DNA from: Mesostigma viride
Taxonomy: Eukaryota > Streptophyta > Mesostigmatophyceae > Mesostigmatales > Mesostigmataceae
Length of the DNA: 64,000 nt
Reading direction: 5' to 3'
NCBI GenBank assembly: GCA_009746045.1
Contig: RPFO01000041.1
Coordinates: 7,410,613-7,474,612 of the forward strand
The notes under the pieces were generated by a model. That model was not told the origin of the DNA, made no database searches, and worked only from the letters and a program-made list of their open reading frames with translations. Shown here one piece after another: positions 57,101 to 64,000 of the stretch; within the stretch, counting starts at the first letter, position 1, and each line of letters begins with the position of its first letter. Made by a program: the position numbers and the translations under genes.

Positions 57101-60100
57101 TGGATGCCAGTAGGGGAAACGTTGGCATGTGCGTTGCCGGCACATAGCTGAAAGACAAGGCACACAAGCATGTCATGAAGACTAAGGAACACGTCGCCAG
57201 GCAATAATATACCAGTCTAATTTCTAACCAGTTCTAAAAACGGAGTTACATCAATTATACATCCATAATCCATCACAGCAAGGCTTTGCGCCCATACGAT
57301 CAACACGCTACGAATGGATACCTTGCGCAGTGCCATGATTGTTAATCTGCAACAGACTATTACTTCAGATCACTAAGCTCTCAAGAAGACCAGCATTTGA
57401 TCGATACAATAAAGTGGAGCCCTGCCACAAAAGCAGCAGTTACAGTGGCCTTAAGGTTTCTCAGTCCGCATGCGGAAGCAAGAAGCCCCCAGGGTGGGAG
57501 GGAACAAATGCGGATCATTACCGGCCTAGCTTGCTGAAGGCATGGCCCGCCGGCACACAAGCTGACATCATCCTAAATTAATGAACACCGGCATGCGTCA
57601 CGCGCCGGCCTGAATGGTGCTGAAAACGCCACTACAAACTAACGAGGCCACGCACCCCCAGACTAGTGCGTTAACCGTACAGGTAGTCCTACAAGGTTCT
57701 TAAAACTGACAAGCATATATCTCGCCCATCGACCCCTTGGGCCGGTCCGAGTCCACTATGCAATAATTAATCACGACTCACTAAAACAATCGACCAAAGA
57801 TTCGTGAAGCAACCAGCCGACACTACAGGTCCCTTGCTTCACAGCCGGTGCAAACAATTACCAATCTTTGCACGCAAGTCGCATAAAATCTACTATAATT
57901 ATTTTCGGACCACTAATTAATGGCCACCGACCCTTATAAACAACCGGGTCATCCAAGGAAAATTCGGGCGAACATGAAACCCTTTGTACAGATCGAATTA
58001 GTCATCCCATGTCGCAGACAGCCTTCCACATCGCAGGCCAAGGCATAGCGGCCCTATCTTTCCCACATGCGTTCGTTAAACTGTATTCAGAGAAAACAGA
58101 TTCCATGCTAGGCTCTGATATAACAGTCTACCTGCAATGGATGACTTACCCATGGATAACACTATCAGCGATACGAGGCACTATTTGCGCCATTTGGCAC
58201 TATTTGCGCCATTTGGCACTATTTGCGCTATTTGGCACTATTTGCGCTATTTGGCACTATTTGCGCTATTTGGCACTATTTGCGCTATTTGGCACTATTT
58301 GCGCTATTTGGCACTATTTGCGCTATTTGGCACTATTTGCGCTATTTGGCACTATTTGCGCTATTTGGCACTATTTACGCTATTTGACGGGTGCTGCTCG
58401 CACATCCTGCATCATCCCTGAACCGACCGCTCTAGCCGTGGGAAAGTTCATCTGTACTTTCAGTCGCAAGGTTTTCCGTAACCGATCAAGTGAAGGGGGG
58501 TGGGATGAACCCCCTCAAACCCCTTTACCAGCAGCAAAATGTGCTCATTTCTAACCAGCAGCAAAATGTGCTCATTTCTAACTATTGCATTCACGACGCT
58601 GGCGCTTGGGATACCAGAGCCCATGTAGCAAAGCGCGGCAGCAGTATGCACCACCTTCCACTAATCAGTGCACCATCTACCTTGATGATGATGGCAGGGG
58701 GATGGGGTTGACCAGCAGCTACAATACCAAACCCTATAAATTCTTATCCATATTCATCAGTAGCAAAGTGTCCCAGCAGTATGTACTATGTACCTTGCAT
58801 ACTTCTATACTAGTAGTATGTATGTATACCTTGATGATGATGGCAGGGGGGATGAGGTTGACCAGCAGCTCGTACAGCTTCCCTCGTACCACGTACAAGC
58901 TGAGGTTGTTTGGCGCAACCGCAGGGTTGATTATTAGAGCAGCCCAGGGGCACAAGACAGGAAGCATTGGGCGGGGATGGCGGGGGTGGTTTGGTTGGGT
59001 GTGACAGTAGAAGGGTGGTCAGCATCCATGTCATGGTAAAGAAAGAGTGGATAAATAGACTTTCGACTTCTTTTTTTAATTATCAAAGCTTGTACTAGTA
59101 TGTGAACCTGGACCAACGTGGGAACCGAATAAGAAGACGGGGTGGGGTTCGGTGCGCGAAGTGATTGCCAAGGGCAGACCGGAACGAGGGCCTTGACAGG
59201 CTGGAACCCCCGCATTGATTGGCTACTTGATCAAGGTGGCAAGGTGAACCGAATTATGCTCTAGGCAGCATGCATCTTCTTATGACACCTTTCCTGTATC
59301 CACATCAGCCTGCAGACGCTGCTGGACAATGGGTTTGCTCACTTGCGAGAGCGTTACATGCAACTGAGATTCATCCAGGCAATATGTTGGCACAGGGATG
59401 TGTGTGCTCACAACAACGTGCACCAAGAAATGAAACATCATACTCAAGCTTATACTTCAGGTTTTCTACGAGCCCAACACCTAATCCCCCATGACTGGAT
59501 CAGAACATGAGATGCGGAAGTTTTTCTGACAGGGTCATCTTCCCTCTTAAGCCAGGCATTTGACTTACAAGGGCAGGCGACCCCCCCCCCCTCCTTCCCC
59601 TCCCCAAACGGATGTCCGTAATCCGGCAGAGCAAACCCTGACCCCTGTTCAATTGGGGCAAAATAACAAAGAGGCAGTTGAATTATAGTAATCTGTATAG
59701 CAGTCGTACTATTTGATGATGAACTCACTTCTTGGGGCTCTGCTCAGACAGGATCGCTGACGCCACCTCGGCGATAAACGCCTCCCAGTCGGTGGTCTGG
59801 ATGGCCTGGTCATGCCGGAAGGGGTACCTGCTTGCACCCGCAACGCACACATACAAATAAGTGCTAATAGTAACAGTTTTAATAATACTTGTTGTGTCTT
59901 AAGTAGAACGAAACTGAAGTAATAGCGTGGCAAAGACCGAGGGGGCCTGCTCGCACCCGCAACACCTATATTCCCTTGATCCTTTTGCCCATTCCATAAA
60001 TAAAAACGAGTCTGGATCGCTTGGTCATGTCAAGAGGGGTAAGTGCTCGCACCCGCAACACGACATATCAACCAGCGCAGGCCAGAAATCTGGAGAATCC

Positions 60101-61256
60101 GGACCACAACGTATGACCAATTATGGACCAATCCAGAATCAATGGATCCATTGAGTTGCTGTGGATGATCGACTCTCACCGCTCCATATGCGGCACGCGT
60201 TCAAAAGGGGGAACTGCTCGCAGCATCCCCATCCTGCGGCGTGCCGGCTGCCACCAGCTACAACGTGGCCACTATCCTCTCCATGCTCCATGCCCTCTCC
60301 TCGCAAACGATCATACCCGTGCACCTGCTACGGCTTCGCAAGGCAACCCGCTCTGGGGGCTCAAAGAGGGTTGCCGTGCGAAAATGTTGTTCCACCAACC
60401 AAAACTGGCCGCGAGTTACTCCACTCACTGCTCCATGCGTGCCGCCTCAAAACTCAGCATCGCGCGCCGGAGGTTGCCATCTGCGTGGATTGCCAGCCGA
60501 CTGGCCAGCTCCGAGGGAAGATCGATCCCTTCACTGTCGGCCACGCCTTGCAGCGCCTCCACGATCTGATCCGTACGAGTGCAAGAATAACCAACACGTA
60601 CATACTCGTAGTATTAATGAAACACTGTACCTGTTGGTTACTCAAACCGGGTGCAAGGATAATCAACAGGCGCAGGTACAAACTCATCATACTAGGCAGG
60701 CTCAGACGAAAAGGCAGCCATGTCGGTACCACAAAACTCCGCTGTGCGACCAAGGAATAGCACAAAGAGAAAAAAGTCAGTCCAAGTTTCACACACCATA
60801 TTTCAGACACCAAAGGCCGAAACATAAAACTCCAAGATCCAGGTAGTACACTTCAAGTTTACAGCGAGGAAGGCACGTTGGCTCAACGCTCTGCTCCACC
60901 CCCTTTGAAAAAAAAATGCATCAAGCAAAGGTCTAGGAACCACATGAAGAAGGAGACAGGCCAGCACCCACACCGTGGCAAGCAAGTCAGAGAAGGAAAA
61001 ACTGACAAAGGAACTGCTTGTTGAACTTAGTAGCAGTACCACCATTATTATTGTAATAATAATGATAATTATTATTTTGTAATTATTATTATTATTACTA
61101 TTATTGTACTTAGTGGACTTATTTCATAGCATCAGCTTTTTGTAAAATTTTAACTAGGTGAACTGCTGGTGGTGGTGGTGGTGGTGGTGGTGGTGGTGGT
61201 GGTGGTGGTGGTGGTGGTGGTGGTGGTGGTGGTGGTGGTGGTGGTGGTGGTGGTGG

Positions 61257-61287
<31 letters not shown>

Positions 61288-64000
61288 GGTGGTGCTGGTG
61301 CTGGTGTTTTCATGTGTGTGTGTATCTGTGTTTGTGTGCTTTCATGTGTGTGTGCGTGTGTGCGTGTGTGCGTGTGTGCTTGTGTTCAGGTGGGAAGGCG
61401 GGAGGGGGGAGAGTAAAGGGGAGGCACGTGTTCTTGCATTTACCCTTTCTGCCTTCCTACATCGGCATCCACCACAGCCACTATTCAGCACTCCTCGCCC
61501 GGCCTTGCTCTCATACAACCACAGCCCTCACCTGGGCATCTCCCGGCGACTATTCAACACCGTTCGCCCGGCCTTGCTCTCATAAAACCACAGCGCTCGT
61601 ACAACCACAGCCCCCATACAACCACATACCCCCAGACAATCACAGACCCCCATACAACCACAGCGCCGACCACAGTGCCCAGACAACCGCAGCCCTCACC
61701 TCGGCATCCCCCGGCGTGGGAACGCGTATGCACAGGCAACGCGAGCGGACGGCCTCGATGACTTTGGAGCTGCTGTTGCAGAGGAGGATGAGGCGGCAGG
61801 CGGCCGTGTACTTCTCCATCGTGCGGCGCAGCGAGTGCTGCGCCTCCTTGCTCAGCCGGTCCACGTCCGAGAGGACCACCACTGGCGGATGCAGCAGGAG
61901 CACATTCGACAAGGGCGTTCTTAGTATGCTATGATACAGTGACCGGCAGGCTAGTGCTCAGCCAGTCCACGTAAGAGAGGACCACCACTGGCAGATGCAA
62001 CAAAAGGGCGAGAGACTAAAGCATGTGTATGATGATATAATGACGAGCAGGCTGTTGCTCAGCCGTCGAGGTTCGAGAGGACTACCTCTGGCGGACACAA
62101 TGGGAACAAAATGACTTAAGCAGGGGTGTTTTGATACAACTATATAAAAAGCCGGTACTGTGGGTAGTATTTAAATAGACAAAGCGACCGTTGACTTAAT
62201 TTTCAGCTGGTCCAAGACCAAGAGAAACACCACGGACGGGCATGCCATTACAGGACGCAGACGTGGCATTGCAAGTGGCAGACATGCCACGACAGCAGGG
62301 AGCAAGGGTGTAAGGCAAGGGGTCTATCTAGTCAAAAGCCGAGCTAATAAGACGTTCCTATTGCTCAGCTGGTCGAGATTCAAGAGAACCACCAATGACG
62401 GACATGGCATGAGATGAGAGAGCAAGGATAAAATGAAAGGGCAAGCATAAAAAGCTAAAAAATTGAAAAATTGAAAGCACGTGGCAAGGGGTAAGACGGC
62501 ACGGCGAGTATGGTAGCGTAGCTGGCAGGTTTGTGTGCAGGTGGTCATGCTGCCTCGATAGTCATTAGGGGCACAGGCAAAGAAAACACCGGTTGAACGG
62601 CACGCATATTATGCTATCACGAGAGTCAAATCAAGGTACACGTGGTCCACAAACGTGAGAGTGATGACCAGCAGACGAACAGGGTGCCACAGGGGCATCG
62701 CACGGACCATGGTCTCTGACGCACGGGCCTTATCATGGTATTTAATGGCTCATCGGACCAAGCGTAGTCCATATTTGGTCAGTGGACATGAAGTTGAAAC
62801 CTGGCACATGGTAAAGTTTATCACTACAAGCAGAAGAGCTTACTACCCTCTCTTGTGCGATATGAGCTTATGAAGTATTACTCTTGTATATGACTTAGTG
62901 CCGGCCATATCAAGAGGCCTATTTCTAGCCACCTCCAAACATACGCGCGTGTCACAAGCGCCTACGCACTCTTGTACGACTTGTTGCCCGCCACGTCGAG
63001 CGGCCTATTTTTAGCCATCTCCTTGATGACCATCTGCACCACGTAGCGGTCCTGGTATCCCGCATCACTCGGGTTGAGCTCAATGTGGTGGTTGCTGGAG
63101 ATGGTCGTCAGCTCGACCTCGATGTTGCGACCGGGTAGCTGTTGTCATGCGTGTGTGTCGGGTGGGGTGCGGAGTGGGGAGTTTGGGGGGTCGGATTGGA
63201 AGGCGGTCAGCGCGACTTTGGTGTTGCGACCAGGCAACTGGGGTGATCATCTGGAAGTGTGTGCGATGAAGTGCGTGTGGTGTGTGTGTGTGTGTGGTGT
63301 GTGTGTGTGTGGGGGGGGGGGATGGTGGGGGCGTGCGGGGGGGGGGGGGGGAGGATTGCGGATGGGTTGGTGGGTGGAATGGGGTGGAGAACTAGAAAGG
63401 TGCACAGGAAGGGCGTGTGGGGGGGTAGCCTGCAAAGGAGCAGGTGCATGGGAAGAAGGGCGGGAGGAGGCAGAAGCAGGGGCAGGAGAGTCCCCGGGGG
63501 GAGGGGAGCCAACTTGCAGGCCAACTTGCGACCAACGCGTAGGACGTTTTCATGGATCGCGACCACTTGGTGGTGGGTGAACTCTGCGCTATAATACATT
63601 ATAACGTTAGTGTACTAAGGAGGCAGCGCCTGTAACCAGCGAAACTGCTGACCTGTCGATTACCATGCATGCTGAGAAGACAAACTAGAGCGGCTGCAAG
63701 GAGACAGCGCTTTTTAGTCTGTGAACCATTACTTGAAGACTGAGCGACACCTTGCAAAGCAAGAAGCAAGAAGTACGGACACAACTGTACTCCCTTCAAC
63801 ACCACACTTGTACCATTATCGTGGATCTGCTGACCCAGCAAACCCTCCAAAAGCAAGCCCACCACAATCTTCCAGAGTTTGCAAAGCCACCCACACCCAC
63901 CACAAACTTCCAGAGTTTGCACTCTAATCATTTACCTAACAATAGCAAAACAGTGGTCACAGACACCCATGCTTACCTCAACATTCCTCAATACCTTGGT
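54169..64000 (-). CDS. RFC3: Replication factor C subunit 3 (clamp-loader small subunit), 5' end outside window
   Basis: Seen: nine exons on the minus strand: 63977-64000 (partial), 62970-63138, 61700-61881, 60429-60565, 59729-59827, 58830-58899, 56488-56562, 55830-55875, 54169-54227. Every junction has GT/AG and all phases agree; the last 278 residues are open. Landmarks: LNPSDAGYQDRYVVQ, VVLSDVDRLSKEAQHSLRRT, SSSKVIEAVRSRCL (SRC arginine-finger motif), NLRRAMLSFE, QYPFRHDQ, DWEAFIAEVASAILSEQSP, RGKLYELLVNLIPPAIIIK, HEVVHWAAFYEHRL, FVAKFMSIYKRYLINTFG*. Known: RFC3 (yeast Rfc5 equivalent) is part of the pentameric ATPase that loads PCNA in the nucleus. About 70 N-terminal residues with Walker A lie right of the window. 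Introns of 0.6-2.3 kb are repeat-rich. The plant-like C-terminus supports a green lineage. Confidence 0.95.
55595..55710. repeat. ~46-bp tandem repeat in last RFC3 intron
   Basis: About three copies of AATAGACGGAGAACTATGCA followed by (C/A)AATATCTATAGA and a TTACTGTGCACT link. It lies within intron 54228-55829. Confidence 0.85.
56640..57115. repeat. 18-bp minisatellite in RFC3 intron
   Basis: About 26 copies of GGATGCCAGTAGGGGGGT with minor variants (GGCTGCC, GTAGGAGGG). The strand opposite to transcription is G-rich. Both strands are open in several frames, giving false Pro/His/Tyr- and Val/Gly-rich ORFs; the array lies inside intron 56563-58829. Confidence 0.95.
58180..58390. repeat. 19-bp minisatellite in the same RFC3 intron
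   Basis: About eleven copies of CACTATTTGCGCTATTTGG. The first two carry GCGCCATTTGG. Copies are nearly identical. Confidence 0.93.
58530..58585. repeat. Two-copy 29-bp repeat in RFC3 intron
   Basis: CAGCAGCAAAATGTGCTCAT followed by TTCTAAC occurs twice in direct tandem. No other feature. Confidence 0.85.
61166..61306. repeat. (TGG)n array in RFC3 intron
   Basis: About 43 TGG units, pure until TGC variants near 61282, followed by GT-rich DNA (61308-61385). Located in intron 60566-61699; poly-Trp, poly-Val and poly-Pro ORFs are artefacts. Confidence 0.97.
61945..62405. repeat. Four decayed copies of the 61881 splice-junction region
   Basis: Copies at about 61950-62010, 62045-62100, 62205-62245 and 62360-62400 each resemble the first 40-60 bp of exon 61700-61881 plus adjoining intron (GCTCAGC, GGTCCACG, GAGAGGACCACCACTGGCGG). 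Divergence rises with distance from the exon, and none keeps a usable frame. Confidence 0.75.
63280..63355. repeat. GT-repeat and G-run cluster in RFC3 intron
   Basis: (GTGTG)n at 63276-63310 is followed by G runs of 10 and 12 within 40 bp. It is in intron 63139-63976. G4 folding on the template-opposite strand is possible. Confidence 0.8.

Noticed and set aside
56503-57204. Several 100-216 codon ORFs rich in Pro/His/Tyr or Val/Gly/Trp
   Set aside because: The 18-bp minisatellite lacks stops in most frames; it lies inside an RFC3 intron.
61119-61934. Poly-Trp, poly-Val and poly-Pro ORFs
   Set aside because: TGG microsatellite readings; the true coding here is minus-strand RFC3 exon 61700-61881.

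Overview
This window is nuclear DNA from a eukaryote. Genes have GT-AG introns, there is an intron-containing tRNA-Leu, and APE-type LINEs, a Penelope-like element and DNA transposons fill most of the space. The best-preserved gene, replication factor C subunit 3, reads like the land-plant/green-algal version, including its C-terminus ending in NTFG. I therefore infer a repeat-rich green alga or relative; the species is not identifiable from the window alone.

Only two host genes are well supported, both on the minus strand and both running off an edge. At the left edge (73-5336) lie three exons of a leucine-rich-repeat protein whose splice phases agree. At the right edge (54169-64000) lie nine exons of RFC3, with the first exons beyond the window. 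RFC3 introns hold minisatellites and decayed copies of the neighbouring exon borders. A tRNA-Leu(UAA) sits at 6076-6184.

The middle is a nest of mobile elements. A LINE reverse transcriptase on the minus strand is split by a 22.2-kb element (14298-36489) with 56-bp perfect inverted ends starting CACTATAC; its two halves rejoin in frame. Inside lie LINE remnants, satellites, a 1.1-kb GGAT array, a three-exon zinc-finger-like gene, and a 7-kb element (27100-34095). The 7-kb element carries a BED-like zinc-finger gene with a PIP-box-like motif, a HIRAN-domain gene and a decayed Penelope-like element. A TTAA-flanked element lies near the right end of the 22-kb unit. Right of it are LINE fragments, a CCACCC-rich tract interrupted by a 645-bp foldback element with 5-bp target duplication, and a two-ORF LINE (45.4-53.5 kb) interrupted by a 2.4-kb hAT-like element with a perfect 8-bp duplication.

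The most unusual signal is a set of very short insertions (6-21 bp) with two recurrent cores, TCTGATCAGA and AAAGAGACAA, each flanked by a duplication of 6-17 bp of target. Several sit inside transposons where an uninterrupted relative or a broken reading frame shows the original sequence. I know of no named element class that fits. Other notable patterns are serial duplication of splice junctions into introns, an ORF1-only LINE family, and retrotransposon 3' ends with a conserved hairpin but changing microsatellite tails.
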